Shown: positions 1 through 10,915, counted from the stretch's first letter. The stretch is DNA of 64,000 nucleotides from Sceloporus undulatus (GCF_019175285.1 NC_056527.1:114765295-114829294), one strand, 5' to 3'. Made by a program: numbers and translations. The notes: generated from the letters alone by a model not told the origin.

Positions 1-130
1 CTGGAAATTCCTAGAGAATTCTCTGGAAATTCCTAGAGAGGTGTTCGCTAGGTAAAAAGAATAGTGTTTTTTAAATTTTTCACGGGGGTCCTTGACCCTT
101 AACCCTAGTGAATGTGAAGGGACCACGGCA
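1..130. mobile_element. Partial palindromic MITE, family with CCTAGAGA-rich centre
   Basis: This stretch shares CTAGAGAGGTGTTC and the CACGGGGGTCCT-type end with copies at 4411-4610 and 8276-8640. The window starts inside the element. No coding capacity. Confidence 0.5.
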
Positions 131-944
131 TATGTATGCTTTCTCCTTCATACATATGGCACTTGGTCTGCTGACAGCAGCCATATAATTGGTGGCAAGG
201 GGTTTTTAAATTCTGCATTACTCACTCTGTTTCTTTATTCCTAATCTGTCCATCTCTGGCATTCACCTCCTTATACAAATGATGTCTGGGTTGGAAGGAA
301 ATATGTATTTATGCAACTGCAACATTTGTTTTCTTGGGCCTTGTCGAGGCATTTCTGGAGAAAAGGTGGAGCTGGGGGTGGGTGGGAAATGCAACCCGTT
401 CTTCCATACAACCCCCTCACCCCACAGCAAGAAAATGTGTGGCATTGGGCACAAAGCGATGCCGCCTTTGTCTCCCAGGTACATGTGTTTTGTTACGGAG
501 AGAAATCCCGGCTGGCTTTCCATGGCTATTGGAGGCAATTTGCATCCCACTCTGAACAGGCTTGTCTTGTGGTTGAGGCATGAAGGAAAATATCTGAGTG
601 AGGAAAAATACCTGGGCAGACCATTCATAACAGGACTGGTCACCATAGCAAAAGGGAATCCTAAGAATAAGGAGGCAGACATGGGGAGGAGATGTGGGAA
701 AGAAATATTGGATGGGATGAGACAGTGTTCCCTGTGTTTTCTCAAGGTCTGAGTGACCTACCTCCTAGTTACCTAGACTCAGTCCTGGTATCCCTTTCCA
801 TGTCTGAGTTTCCATTCTAGAAAACATGCAGTAAAGATGCTGGAAGACCCTGTCTGAGCATGAACAGAGTGCAACCCTTCCCCTTTCCATCAGCGTGACC
901 CACACACAAGCCTAAGCACTCCCATCATTTTGCAAATATGACCA
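131..944. other. Intergenic, nothing recognised
   Basis: This is unique-looking DNA. Open frames on both strands (about 263-752) have no family features, no start context and no splice logic, so I do not call a gene. Confidence 0.5.
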
Positions 945-950
945 TTGCGT

Positions 951-1156
951 GCATCTACACTGTAGAAATAATGCAACTTTTGACACCACTTTAACTGCCA
1001 TGGCTCCATCTTACAGGATCCTGGGATTTTTAGTTTTGGCACTCTTTGGCAGAGACGACTAAAGACTGTAAAACTGCAAATCCTAGGATTCCATAGGATG
1101 GAGCTATGGCATTTAAAGTGGTGTCAAACTGCATCGTTTCTACACTGTAGATGTAC
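951..1156. mobile_element. Palindromic MITE, CACTGTAGAAATAATGCA family
   Basis: Both ends carry the inverted motif CTACACTGTAGAAAT/ATTTCTACACTGTAG type, and the arms hold TTTAACTGCCATGGCTC and its reverse complement. At least ten copies lie in this window, which marks an abundant non-autonomous DNA transposon. Confidence 0.7.
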
Positions 1157-1313
1157 CCAGGTCAGCTACTGGCTAGGAAGTATTGCTTTTGGGCTATCCA
1201 AAGCCAAAGATGTCTCATGTACCTCAAGAAATAGTACGGATCAATGATTAGAGAGCAGGCACCCAGCCTTTTCCTTTCTTTTACCAGATTTCTGAATCTC
1301 AATCTGTTATGTT

Positions 1314-1700
1314 TACTGTATATATTCATGTATAAGTCTAGAAATTTAAGTCAAAACGTTGACCCAAAAAGCTTGAGTCAACTTATCCATGGGTCCATCA
1401 TATCATAACTTTTATTTAAAAGAAGGAACCATCTCCTGGTGAAAAGCAAGAGTATAATATGTGAAGCACTGACCCTCTCTACTCTCTCATCCATCCAGTT
1501 TTAAGAGTAAGCACAAAGTTATGTCTGATGGAATGTAATAAGTTCTTTGACATTGTTTGGCTTTGCTTCATTCTTTAGATCTTTGCTATATGCCTCTAAA
1601 TTTTACCCTCGACTTATCTACAGATCATAACAAAATCCATAATTTTGGCCCCAAAACTTGCCTTACATGAGGTTGACTTATAGTTGAGTATATACGGTAC
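1314..1700. mobile_element. Mariner/Tigger-type MITE with TATACTC...ATAAGTC ends
   Basis: The left end ACTGTATATATTCATGTATA is mirrored by a right end ...GAGTATATACGGTA. The interior holds TTGACTTA blocks in inverted order. A partial relative lies at 50698-50815. Assignment to the Tc1/mariner group rests on the TA-type ends only. Confidence 0.5.
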
Positions 1701-1701
1701 A

Positions 1702-1895
1702 TTGTTGTGGTGTGCCTTTGCTTTGTTCCCAACTTAATGGCAGCCCTAGGTGAATCTATCACAGGAGTTTCTTGGCAACATTTGTTCAGAGGAGGTTTGC
1801 CATTGCTTCCCCTGAGGCTGAGAGAATGTAACTTGTCCAAGGTCACCCAGTGGGTTTCATACCTCCAGAATTTCATAACTGAAAACCAAGACATG
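1702..1895 (-). mobile_element. tRNA-derived SINE, tail part
   Basis: Reverse complement of the body shared with the + strand copies at 18012 and 19619 (CCCACTGGGTGACCTTGG..., GAAATGACTTGAAGGCACAC). The tRNA head is missing. Confidence 0.6.
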
Positions 1896-1954
1896 TGTCT
1901 TCGAGTGCTGTCATGATATTAAAGTTGTTCAGGAGGAAAAACACCCAAGTTGGA

Positions 1955-2175
1955 GAGAGTGGCTCAGTTTGCTTTTGCCTTCACCTAATGGGAAGGCCTT
2001 CCTCTTCTCCCTCCTCCACAATTAACAGACTACAAGGTACTTTTGCATTTTGAACTCAGTTTGCAGCAATTGAAATAAGCTGAGGGCAAAGCGGGAAAGT
2101 GGGAGGAGGAAAGAGAAACTGGGACATTTTAAAAGCAGCTGGAAAAGTGGGATGGCAGAGGATTAATCGAAACTG
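1955..2175. repeat. Dispersed repeat of unknown family, copy 1
   Basis: Matches 12545-12790 in the same orientation, with scattered substitutions and small gaps. Shared blocks include CAGTTTGCTTTTGCC, CATTTTGAACTCA and TTTGCAGCAATTGAA. I recognise no family. Confidence 0.55.
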
Positions 2176-2886
2176 TTGCCACCAATTTGAGGCAACTGAG
2201 AGCATGTGGGAGCTGTGGGCAAATCATACTCTCTCCACTCAAGTGAAACAGAATGGCATACCTCCTTTGAATACATTTTTTCAAGAGAGCTCTATCATAG
2301 GGTGGTTGTAAGTTGGAGTCAAGTTTAAGGCACATATTAACAACTGTGGTAGGAACTAGCTAATAGGATCATGGTGGGATCATAAGACCGTAAAATGTCC
2401 CAGCTTGTCCTCTTGCATTTTCAACACACTCACTGAGTTGATGCATAATTGCAAAATCCCAGTGTTTTGAAAGCCATTGTTTCCATCCAGGAGGCTTTAA
2501 TGCTTTTTGTCATGAGCTTGCTGGTCTATGATGCTATTAGTCATGCGCCAAAAGCACCAGTCAATGCCCAGTGGCTGTCTAGCAAACCAGTGAGATCATC
2601 CATCACGTTCCTTTGTTTTTTCTTCTCCTGTTGATTTTGCAACAAGACAAAATGGGTTTGGTGGATGGGTCAGCTTCCCGATGCTGTCACTGATGACAAT
2701 ACTTTATATTCTCAAATGTGACAGTGTACACACTTTGTCTATGACAATGAGCAACACTGTCCTCTGAAGAAAATGGTTTTCTCTATATTAAGGAGGCAAA
2801 GAAAGCAGAGGTCTTTAGGGAAGAAAACTAGCTGTGAATTGGGGGGAATCCCACATGAAACCCTGCAAAAGGGTACAATAATATCC
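2176..2886. other. Intergenic, nothing recognised
   Basis: No exon-like frames, RNA genes or clear repeats seen. Confidence 0.45.
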
Positions 2887-3075
2887 CAAGTCCACAAAAT
2901 AATGGTACCTTTATTGGGCCAACCAAAATGCACAACATGAGGCAAGATTTCAAAGTTCCACTGACTTCTTCATCAGAGAAAGGTGATGGGGAGTTTTGAA
3001 AGTTTGCATCTCGTATTTTGTACATTTTGGTTGTCCCCATAAAGGTACTACTGTTTTGTGGATTTGGGATGTTAT
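2887..3075. mobile_element. Palindromic element with CCACAAAATAATGGTACCTTTAT arms
   Basis: The left arm (CCACAAAATAATGGTACC, CCAACCAAAATG) is repeated in inverted order on the right (CATTTTGGTTGTCC, GGTACTACTGTTTTGTGG). Relatives occur at 36141-36240 and 54945-55045. Probably a non-autonomous DNA transposon. Confidence 0.55.
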
Positions 3076-3293
3076 TGTCCTTAGCTGCATGGCCAACAGG
3101 GCTACCTCCCTCCCCCCCCCGATATGTTTTCTGGAAACAGAACATGAGGGGTCACCAAAGAGAGATGACAGGTCACACCTGGGAAAAATGCCTTTTTTCA
3201 AACTACAAGTCTCAGAAGCTCAGACAGGTGATCCCTTTACAAAAAAAAGTATTCTTCTCAAACTATGTGAAAATACCTGTGTGCATTTATATA

Positions 3294-3492
3294 GTGGGCC
3301 CTTGATATCTGCTGAGATTTGATTCCAGGACCTCCCATGGATATCTAAATCTGTGGGTACTTAAGTCTCATTAAATACAATGGCATAGTAAAATGGTGGC
3401 CCTAACATAAAATAGCAAAATCAAGGTTTGCGTCTTGGATGGTTAAATCCATAGGTAAAGAATATGTGGATATAGAGGAGGACTGACTGTAC
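3294..3492 (-). mobile_element. Tigger-like MITE, inverted copy
   Basis: Ends resemble CAGTTGGCCCTCCATATCC of Tigger (pogo-type) elements, with the interior ATACAATGGCATAGTAAAATGG. It abuts a second copy in the opposite orientation. Confidence 0.65.
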
Positions 3493-3720
3493 AGTTGGCC
3501 ATTTATATCCACAGATTCTTTATCCACAGATTCAAGTATCCATGGTTTGAAAATATTGGGGGGGGGGTTTCCAAATAGCAAACCTTGATTTTGCTATTTT
3601 ATATATGGGACACCATTTTACTATGCCATTGTATTTAATGGGACTTGAGCATCCACAGAATTTGGTATCCACAGGGGGTTCGGGAACCAAATCCCAGCAG
3701 ATACCAAGGGCCTACTGTAT
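3493..3720 (+). mobile_element. Tigger-like MITE, second copy
   Basis: Runs from CAGTTGGCCATTTATATCC to AGATACCAAGGGCCTACTG, with the same interior as the neighbour. The two copies meet head to head at a TA. Confidence 0.7.
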
Positions 3721-4315
3721 ATGTGTGCAGGGAGCACACTCTAGCCTAGGGATAAGAAGTACAAAAGAGCCATCAGCAAATGGCCACCACTGCCATTTTT
3801 ATTTCTCAGGGCAAGGGGCAATGCCCCTCACAGTCCAATGGTACACATCCATGTGCATATTGTGTTTCATGTTTGCTTTGAACAAGCCAGCCTGATCTTT
3901 GTCTTCAGGCACATATAAGTTTTTACTCCAGGGGTCCAATGATTCATACCTGCGCTGGAATGCGCACTGAGTCACTGAGGTCAGCCTTCTTCCTTGCGGT
4001 TTCAAAGGCAACCTTTTGTTCAGGTTCTCATTTTACTGAGTGACTCAGGAACAGGGTGGTTGTCTTCTGCAGAAGAGGCTTGGCGTGGAGGGATATCCAA
4101 CGGGGAAAGCACTTGTGGTCGAGGGAATCCTGGAAAAAGAGATGAAGAAGACGAAGAAGAAATAATTTGAATTGGAACCTCACCAGACTTTTCATAACCA
4201 GAAGGAAATCCTGTCAATAATATTTGTATACGCACTTTAATCTGGTTGCTCCAGGGGATATCCCAAAACAATTGCCTGGAATTGTGCCAGGATGGCTGCG
4301 GTCCTCAGAAAGAGA
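3721..4315. other. Intergenic, nothing recognised
   Basis: Unique-looking sequence with a short GAAGAAGAC run near 4141. No gene or clear repeat seen. Confidence 0.4.
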
Positions 4316-4319
4316 GGAT

Positions 4320-4410
4320 TAAAGGCTGCATCTGCATTGCAGAAATAATGCAGTTTTACACCGCTTTAACTGCCATGGCTCTGTGCTACGAAATTCTAGG
4401 ATTTGCAGTT
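4320..4410. mobile_element. Half copy of the CACTGTAGAAATAATGCA-type MITE
   Basis: The left half (GCATTGCAGAAATAATGCAG, TTTAACTGCCATGGCTC) is present. The right half is replaced by another element from 4411. Confidence 0.6.
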
Positions 4411-4610
4411 TGATGAGGTTACACCTGTCCCTCCCAAAATTGTGGCTTTGACTTTTGTGGATTTTATTATTCACGGGTTTTATTAATATGTTCTCTCTAG
4501 GAATATCTGGGTCCTCCAGTGCAACTCTATGGTCAACTTCAACCAAAAGTCGCACTGAAGGACCTAGAGATTCCTAGAGAGGTGTTCTCTCAGGTGAAAA
4601 CCAGATAAGG
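4411..4610. mobile_element. MITE with CCTAGAGA-rich centre
   Basis: Carries ACCTGTCCCTCC at one end, then TTTTGTGGATTT, TCTCTAGGAATATCTGGG and CTAGAGAGGTGTTCTCT, as in the copy at 8276-8640. Confidence 0.55.
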
Positions 4611-4618
4611 TGCCAGAT

Positions 4619-5131
4619 AAGGTGATATCAAAATGCTAGACAGTAATTCTGTAGTGTGGATCAGGGGCATCACTGGGGGGGGGGCAGGGAGTAGGAACTG
4701 CACCGGGTGACACAGCAGGGGGGGCGAACATCCAAAGGGGCGGTCATTCCCATCCATCCTAAGACCCCCCTAGCCTTCCCCTTCACCAGCCTTTGCTATC
4801 CATCAGCTGTAGCCACTGGTGAGGGTGCGGTGCTGCTGGCATGTGGCAGCTTCTTCCAGGACTGGCACGGATGTTCGCTAAGCAGGAAAAAGGCTACTGG
4901 GCAGTAGCAGCAGCCCACCTCACCAGTGGCCACAGCTGAGGGATAGCAGAGGCCCTCAACCTAGCTGGTAGAGGCAAAGGCCAGGGGGGTCTTAAGATGG
5001 ATGGGAGTAACCACCCCACTGGGTGTTCACACCCCTCTGAGTTGTCACCTGGTGCGGTTCATACTCTTCGCACCCCTCTAGTGATGCCCCGATCCATGCT
5101 ACAGTATTATTTTATAGCATTTTGATATCAC
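4619..5131. mobile_element. Foldback element of about 510 bp
   Basis: The left end AGGTGATATCAAAATGCTA and the following GGATCAGGGGCATCACT are mirrored on the right by AGTGATGCCCCGATCC and TAGCATTTTGATATCACTT. The GC-rich centre is itself partly palindromic. Confidence 0.6.
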
Positions 5132-5399
5132 TTTCTTTCCAATCTGCTAGCCAGGTGTCAAAGTGAGTTGCCTCCCGTTCAACCAGTAGTCATGCCATAC
5201 CTGGAAAAAGGTGCCAGAAGGCAGCAGCAGCCCACCCCTACCATGTCAGAGGTGGCTTAGCTGGTAGACGGGGGCGGTTGGGGTATGTGCCAGGTAGCCT
5301 GGGGTAGACACCATGAGATACTGCATGAGAGTAACACTAGCCCTACTGAACCACTGGCGTGGATAGACCCATCAACCATTTCTGCTGGATGAGATCCGT

Positions 5400-5712
5400 C
5401 ACATTACCACCTCAGACAGCTTTAAAAAAAGCTGTTAAGATGGATCTCTTCCGGCAGGCCTTTCCTGAATAGACAACCGGGCACCAAATAAAGTCGAACC
5501 TGTTATACCCCTGACTTCTGCTATAGCCATTCTTGCTTTGTATGTTATTTTAAAGTATGTTTTAAGTTATGAATTGTTTAATTGTATTTTAGGGGGTGGG
5601 TGGGATACTGGGATATGGGACTGTATGTTTTAACTTGTAAGCCGCCCTGGTTGTGTTACACAGAGAGGTGGGATACAAATAAATATTGTTGTTGTTGTTA
5701 TTGTTGTTATTT
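5400..5712 (+). mobile_element. LINE 3' end, L2-like
   Basis: Ends in GTAAGCCGCCCTGG...GGTGGGATACAAATAAATA followed by a TTG-type microsatellite, the usual look of L2/CR1-clade 3' ends in reptiles. Related ends lie at 20860 and 41570. Confidence 0.55.
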
Positions 5713-6440
5713 TTCATAGGACTTGATTCCTTGACCCTTTCCCACCTTAGTTGTGTTATCTCCTTCCATTCCTGTTTGTCACAGTGATGCCCACCTGTTC
5801 CCTCAAATTCTGTCAGTGAGGCAGCCTGGTTGCAGGATGGCCCCGTCGCTTCTTCTTGAAATGATATTTGTACTGAAAACTTCCATCTCACCTTAAACGT
5901 TAAGACAATATCCACAGCATTAGGTCAATGCTTGGGTGCTTCCCATTGAAATTCAGAACCCAGAAGCTTTACAACGTCTGGTGAGTTGAAGCTTGGCCCT
6001 CGTCGTGTCTTTAGACTGCAGTTCTAGATAGCTCTAGACAGAATGTTGGGAGTCGCAGTCCAGAAACATCTGGAGGGTCACACTTTAGCCACCCCTGTTT
6101 TATAATAAGGACATCAAAAGTAGAGAAGAGGGAGGAAGACAGCAGGTTTCTAACTGCAGGAGCAATCCTCTGATTTGAAAGATGGTTGAGCCCTGTGGCT
6201 TAAAATCCCCATTGGACACTTGTTTTCTCAAGGTCAAAGGCCATCTCAGCATAGGTGCCCCCCACCATTATGCTCTGCAGCCACTTTTCTTTATCTTGCT
6301 CCCCACTTTGCCTCACCCCGCTATTTCAAAATGTATCGCCCGTGGGTGTTTTAAAAAGCGAATGGAACAAAACATTGATTGCATTGTATCCAGGAAAAAG
6401 AGGGTGCCCACAAGTTTGCATTGCTGATGAGTGGAACTTT
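5713..6440. other. IL25 upstream region
   Basis: No repeat is recognised apart from a likely MITE fragment near 5985-6095 (CAGTCCAGAAACATCTGGAGG). Proximal IL25 control sequence is expected in the last few hundred bases, but no site stands out except the TATA-like box. Confidence 0.35.
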
Positions 6441-6446
6441 GCTGGC

Positions 6447-6454
6447 CATAAAAA
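6447..6454 (+). promoter_or_regulatory. Candidate TATA box of IL25
   Basis: CATAAAAA lies about 80 bp upstream of the IL25 ATG. A start site some 30 bp downstream would leave a 5' UTR of about 50 nt. Inferred from position and sequence only. Confidence 0.4.
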
Positions 6455-6530
6455 TGGGAATCCCAAGGCTTGGAACGGCAGGTAGTCCCCGGCAGCATCC
6501 AGAGACGGAAGCCCTGCGCGACAATCCAAG

Positions 6531-9195
6531 ATGAGCAAAATCCTGTCGGTGAGTCCAAGGAATTCTGTTTTTCTAGCTTTCTAGGAAAGTGACGGAGGGT
6601 ACGGTTTGGGAGATTAAGCTGATCATAGAGCCTATGTTGGTGGAACAGTAAATCTGCTCCTGGTTTGAGTTTGAACCTTAAAACTGGTATCCAAGGTGCT
6701 GAACCTGTTAAAATTCAGGCTAAAACCTGGAACAGAGGCACTGACCCCTGGCCATAGATGCCAACAGTTGGCAGGGGAAGGGCCCTAGGAGGACTATTTG
6801 GATGTTTATGTTGACTTTGAAAATTTCAGGGACTATAGGGACTGTACAGGCTGAAAAAATGTGTCTTGCCTAAGATCACCCAGTAGGTTACCTTGTCCAA
6901 ATGGGAATTCAAACCCTGGTCTCCTAGTGTCCTAGTCTAACATTCACAGCACAACACCATGCTGGCTACGAAGGGGAGATTAACAAAAAAGTTATAAAGA
7001 TAGCAGGGTATGCCTCAAGAGTATTGATGTTTCAGGCTATGTTGTTTGACTCCTTTCTCATGGGCAGAGGAGTTCCCTACCATTTGAAAATTACCAGGCC
7101 AAGCAAATAGGAACAACCTAGCCTTCTCCTTTACATGCTTTATTTTGATGGATTCTAAAATGTAGCCACCTAGACTCAAGTTGAAATGACATATTTTGGG
7201 AGAAATGATACCATTTAGCCAGAACCATAAAATTGTAATCATAAAGACTGCCCAGATCTTTCTGGGAGTCATCCATTTTGCAAAGTATGTGTTTACAGAG
7301 GCAGAGAGGGGGATGGTTTGTAAGAACTAAAGCACTCCCAAAAGATGGCCATCCAACTTCTGTTTAAATGCCTCCAAAGAAGGGGAGTTGGTTTTTAAGA
7401 GTGATGGTTTATAAGATGGTTTGTAATGATTTGTAAGAGTGAAATAGACTACTTCAGAGGTGACAGACTCCCCTTCTTTGGAGGCATTTAAACAGAGGTT
7501 GGATGGCCATCTTTTGGGAGTGCTTTAGTTATGTATTTCTGCATAGCAGGGGGTTGGACTAGGTGGCCCTTGGGGTACCTACCATCTCTATGATTCTATG
7601 ATGAGACTTGGACATGGTAACCTACTGGGTGATCCTGGGCAAGACACATCTTTGTTCATTACAAGTAACTGGTTTCAGAATTCAGGGAAGTTATTGTGTT
7701 GGATGACAACTCCCAGAATCCACCAGCCTGGGGGATTCTGAGAGCTGCAGTCCAACCACAGAATGTCTCCAAGCTCTGCTCATTATTTGTGCTTAGTTTA
7801 AAATAACAACAACATCACAAGTCTTTCTTGTGCTGTTCCTCCACCACGATCTTTGGGAAACATCAGCGCTTCTTTTCTCTTTTCTTCTTACCACAGGCCA
7901 TGATTTGCGTCACAATTTTGATGTTTCCAGCATCTCCAGCCCAAGCCTGCTTTTCAGAGTCCCACTGCTGCACCATGAACAAGATCGATGACATTTGGAC
8001 AAAAATCAATAGGAAAGTGGGGGACATCCGGTCTTTGGCTTTGTCTGACAACTGCCAGGCCTCTTCTGAAGGACCCATCAGGAAACGCTCCGTCTCCCCT
8101 TGGATATATGAGTAAGAAAGGAGATAGTGCCTTTGGATCTCAATTTATTTCTTTGTTAGCTAAACTGAGAACCCTGTCTAATGAGTCCTAAGCAACATTT
8201 CATATACAGTATGGCCCCCATATCCACGGATTTGGTATCTGCAGTTTTATTTATCCATGTCTGAAAACAATGTACACTTGTCCCTCCACGTTGGGTGAGG
8301 TTAGGAGCACAGGACCCCCGTGAATGTGCAAAAAACTGCAAATAACAAAAACACTATGTTTTTACCTGAGAGAACACCTCTCTAGAAATGTCTGGGTCCT
8401 CCAGTTCAACTCTGTGGTCAACATCTGCCAGACATTGACCATAGAGTTGCGCTGGAGGAGCTACAAATGCCTAGTGGAGTGTTCTCTCTAGGAATCTCTA
8501 GGTTCTTTAGTGTGACTTTTGGATAAAGTTGACTATAAAGTTGCACTGGAGGACTAGATTTTCCTAGAGGGAACATATTAATAACATTTGTGAATCATCA
8601 AATCCACAAAAGTCAAAATGTGGAGGGTGTTCAGGTGGATGTTGTAGTTTGTGGCACTAGAGCTCTCTAACAGAAAAGGCTAAATATCTCACAAAACTAC
8701 AAATTGTAGAATTCCATACCATTAAGCTGAAACAGTTAAAGCAGTGTCAGACTGCATTATTTCTGCAGTGCAGATGCACCCTCAGAGTCTCTTTTGATAT
8801 TGGAAGTTCAAGAATATTGCCCTAACATAAATCAAGACTTGCCTGTATGTCTGAACTTAATCTATCTTACTGCTCTTGCCTCTTCCAGAGAAGACATTGA
8901 CAGGAGCCGCTACCCGCAGCGCCTCTTGCAAGCAAAGTGCAGCTGCCACAGATGTGTCTCTTTGAGGACCTGTGAGGTCCATGGCGACAAAAAAATCTAC
9001 AACACACAAGCCCTGAATGGAAACTCTATTAACGTCATGCACGAAACCCTTGTTTTTTATCGGAAGACCTGTCCTGAGAAGCCCAACTTCTACTATCTGG
9101 AGTCAGCCATGTATCCAGTGAATGTATCTTGCATATGTGTGGCAGCAGAGGGGGCAAACTGCCCCAGGCCAGTGCAGCCCAGTGCCGCTTCATAG
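6531..9195 (+). CDS. IL25: Interleukin-25 (IL-17E), IL-17 family cytokine, three coding exons
   Basis: This is a secreted IL-17-family cytokine; IL-25 is known to signal through IL17RA/IL17RB and drive type-2 responses. Coding exons are 6531-6548, 7897-8111 and 8889-9195, all with GT-AG borders, and they join in frame to 179 residues. Residues 1 to about 23 (MSKILSAMICVTILMF...) form a signal peptide. The second exon ends in the family block RSVSPWIYE, and the third continues with D-D-RYPQ-L-A-C-C-CV, the order seen in mammalian IL25 (ISPWRYE...LPQDLYHARCLCPHCVSL). The cysteines of the IL-17 cystine-knot fold are visible (CSCHRC, TCEVHG, KTCPEK, SCICV). One N-glycosylation sequon (NVS) lies near the end. 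Odd point: a dibasic RKRS directly precedes the conserved SPW block. A CATAAAAA box lies about 80 bp before the ATG; ATTAAA at 9694-9699 is a possible poly(A) signal. Position beside CMTM5 and a cardiac myosin matches the mammalian IL25 locus. Another IL-17 paralogue is less likely because of that synteny. Confidence 0.86.
6845..6970 (-). mobile_element. tRNA-derived SINE head in IL25 intron 1
   Basis: On the - strand it reads AGCCAGCATGGTGTTGTG...AGACCAGGGTTTGAATTCCC, the tRNA-like head with A-box and B-box resemblance. The 3' part is short. Confidence 0.6.
7326..7605. mobile_element. CR1 LINE 3' end with inverted duplication
   Basis: 7466-7605 is a CR1 3' end running from TTTGGAGGCATTTAAACAGAGG to the terminal TCTATGATTCTATGATG octamers. 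The 60 or so bases at 7326-7388 are a near-exact inverted copy of 7466-7529. Confidence 0.7.
8208..8275 (+). mobile_element. Tigger-like MITE, left end only
   Basis: ACAGTATGGCCCCCATATCCACGG and ATTTATCCATGTCTG match the family. The element stops where the next one begins. Confidence 0.5.
8276..8640. mobile_element. Fullest copy of the CCTAGAGA-rich palindromic MITE
   Basis: Ends CACTTGTCCCTCCACGTTG and CAAAATGTGGAGGGTG are inverted. The centre holds repeated CTCTAGG/CCTAGAG and GACCATAGAGTTGC motifs on both strands. Lies in IL25 intron 2. Confidence 0.6.
8641..8788. mobile_element. Half copy of the CACTGTAGAAATAATGCA-type MITE
   Basis: Contains TTGTAGTTTGTGGCACTAGAG and the right end CATTATTTCTGCAGTGCAGATGC. 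It lies 100 bp before IL25 exon 3. Confidence 0.65.
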
Positions 9196-9235
9196 GGGCT
9201 TCCAGTGCTAGGGGGGTTGATGTGGAAATTTAGAA

Positions 9236-9355
9236 ATACAGTGGGTTCTTGGTATCCACTGGGCTTTTGTTCCAGTTTACCCACATTCGGGGATGCTCAG
9301 TTCCCATGATGAAATACAATGGCATAGTAAAATGCTGTCCCTTATATAAAATAGC
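9236..9355. mobile_element. Tigger-like MITE fragment in the IL25 3' region
   Basis: ATACAGTGGGTTCTTGGTATCC and ATACAATGGCATAGTAAAATG match the family. It lies 40 nt after the IL25 stop, so it is probably part of the 3' UTR. Confidence 0.6.
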
Positions 9356-10141
9356 ACTGGAGCATAGCTGGGCAAAAGATGTGACAACCCTAAGGGGCGT
9401 TTGATTTAGTGAGAGGCAAAAGAAATGGCAAAGAAAATTGAGGGAGAAAATGTTGTCTCTTGTATATGAATTGCTACAGAACGGACTGACTGTTACAGAA
9501 AATATATGGAGGGATGATCATTTATCCAGTTTGCCTCTGCACTGCATCCTAGTAATACTTTTTTCTATTTTGGTATCAGGGTCACTAATTTGGATCACCC
9601 CAATTGTCTTATGCTACGTTCATTGTATTTTGCCCCTCACCTTCCCAAAATATTTAAAAATCTTTAAAAATATATTTATTTTATTATTTTCAAATTAAAC
9701 ATTTTCAAAGAACCAAAAATATGTCAAGTCTTCCTTATTCAAGTTCTCCACTGCAGTCTAATGGAGGCTCTGCATACTGTATCCCTAGCCACCTCCTAAA
9801 CTACAATTCACATCATCCTCAGTCATCTTAGCAGGATGTGATAGAGATGATGATGATGATGACAACGATGACGATTTATTCATTTGGTGCTCAGAAGCTA
9901 AATATGTGGTTTAGGATTCTCAGTGGGGGGACAACAGAAAACAGTGCCTCTGAGCATATGTAAAAGTTTCCCCCCTCATTTAATGCTTTTAAGAGAAATC
10001 CATAAAAGACAAAAGTCTGTCAAACTATGCTCTAGTGAAAGCCTTTGCGAAAAGGCCCTTTGGAACAGAAAAGATTTCACTTGATTATGAAAGGAGAGTT
10101 ATGGGAGTTGTAGTCCAGTACTTCGGTCAAGAGAGGTTGAA
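9356..10141. other. IL25-CMTM5 spacer
   Basis: AT-rich to about 9720, with ATTAAA at 9694-9699. A GATGAT/GACGAT microsatellite lies at 9846-9880. No gene seen. Confidence 0.45.
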
Positions 10142-10915
10142 TTGATGGATGATGCTGTCCGGTCCATACGCCTTTCTGCTCTTGATTTCCCTCTGCTGGC
10201 TCTGTTGGGCATCACATCCCTGGTCCTTTCTCCCTTCTCCTCCCACGCTTCTCCTGGACCAAATGAACTGGTCATGCTAGAGAATGTCGCTCATTCTCTC
10301 GTCTCTCTTCCAGCCTCTGGCCCTCCGGACCTTTGGACAATTGGGACCTTGTTCTTCTGGGGCTGTCCGCTCCTGGCCCTTGGGGACAATCCCTCATTGT
10401 TTGGCAGAGGGAGATGTTGGGATGCCAAAGCAAAAGGGCAGGTGGATATTGAGGGGGAAGGAAGGGGGGACTCCACTGTGATTACCATTCTGGCCTTGAG
10501 GGCCTGACCTGGGCTTTGTGGAGAAACAGGACAGATGTGTGGTGTTCAATCTGAAACATTCCCTTCCCACACTGCAAAACCAACGCTTTTTTCTCCGAAC
10601 TGCCTTCACGGCCCTCTTTTCCTACGACTTTCTTTTTTCAAGGCCCATTTGGGGTTTCCTTCTAGCCCCTTTCCTCAGTCTTATCCCTCCCCTCTTCCTT
10701 CTCCCCATCAAACAACCTTTGGTTTCCTCTCTCCCGCCTTATGCATGGAAACTGGGCTGGGTGCCAGGTGGACTGGGAAGAACAGACTCCCCCTTTCATC
10801 TCTTCTTGGGCCTTTTTTCCTCCTTCTTCCCTTCTTCCCCCCCTCCATCCCCACCACCAGTCATCTCCAGTAGCAGCAACAGCAGCAGCAGCAACAGGCG
10901 CTCTCAGGAGGCAGG
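10142..10915 (+). promoter_or_regulatory. CMTM5 upstream and 5' UTR region
   Basis: This is unique, pyrimidine-rich DNA of moderate GC ending in a CAG/CAA run (10871-10898) directly before the CMTM5 ATG. The start of transcription probably lies here, but I see no clear TATA box or splice site that fixes it. Open frames on both strands across this stretch look like chance products of its base composition. Confidence 0.35.

Noticed and set aside
279-752. Overlapping frames of about 160 codons on both strands
   Set aside because: No family features, no conserved motifs, no splice or promoter support; both strands open equally.
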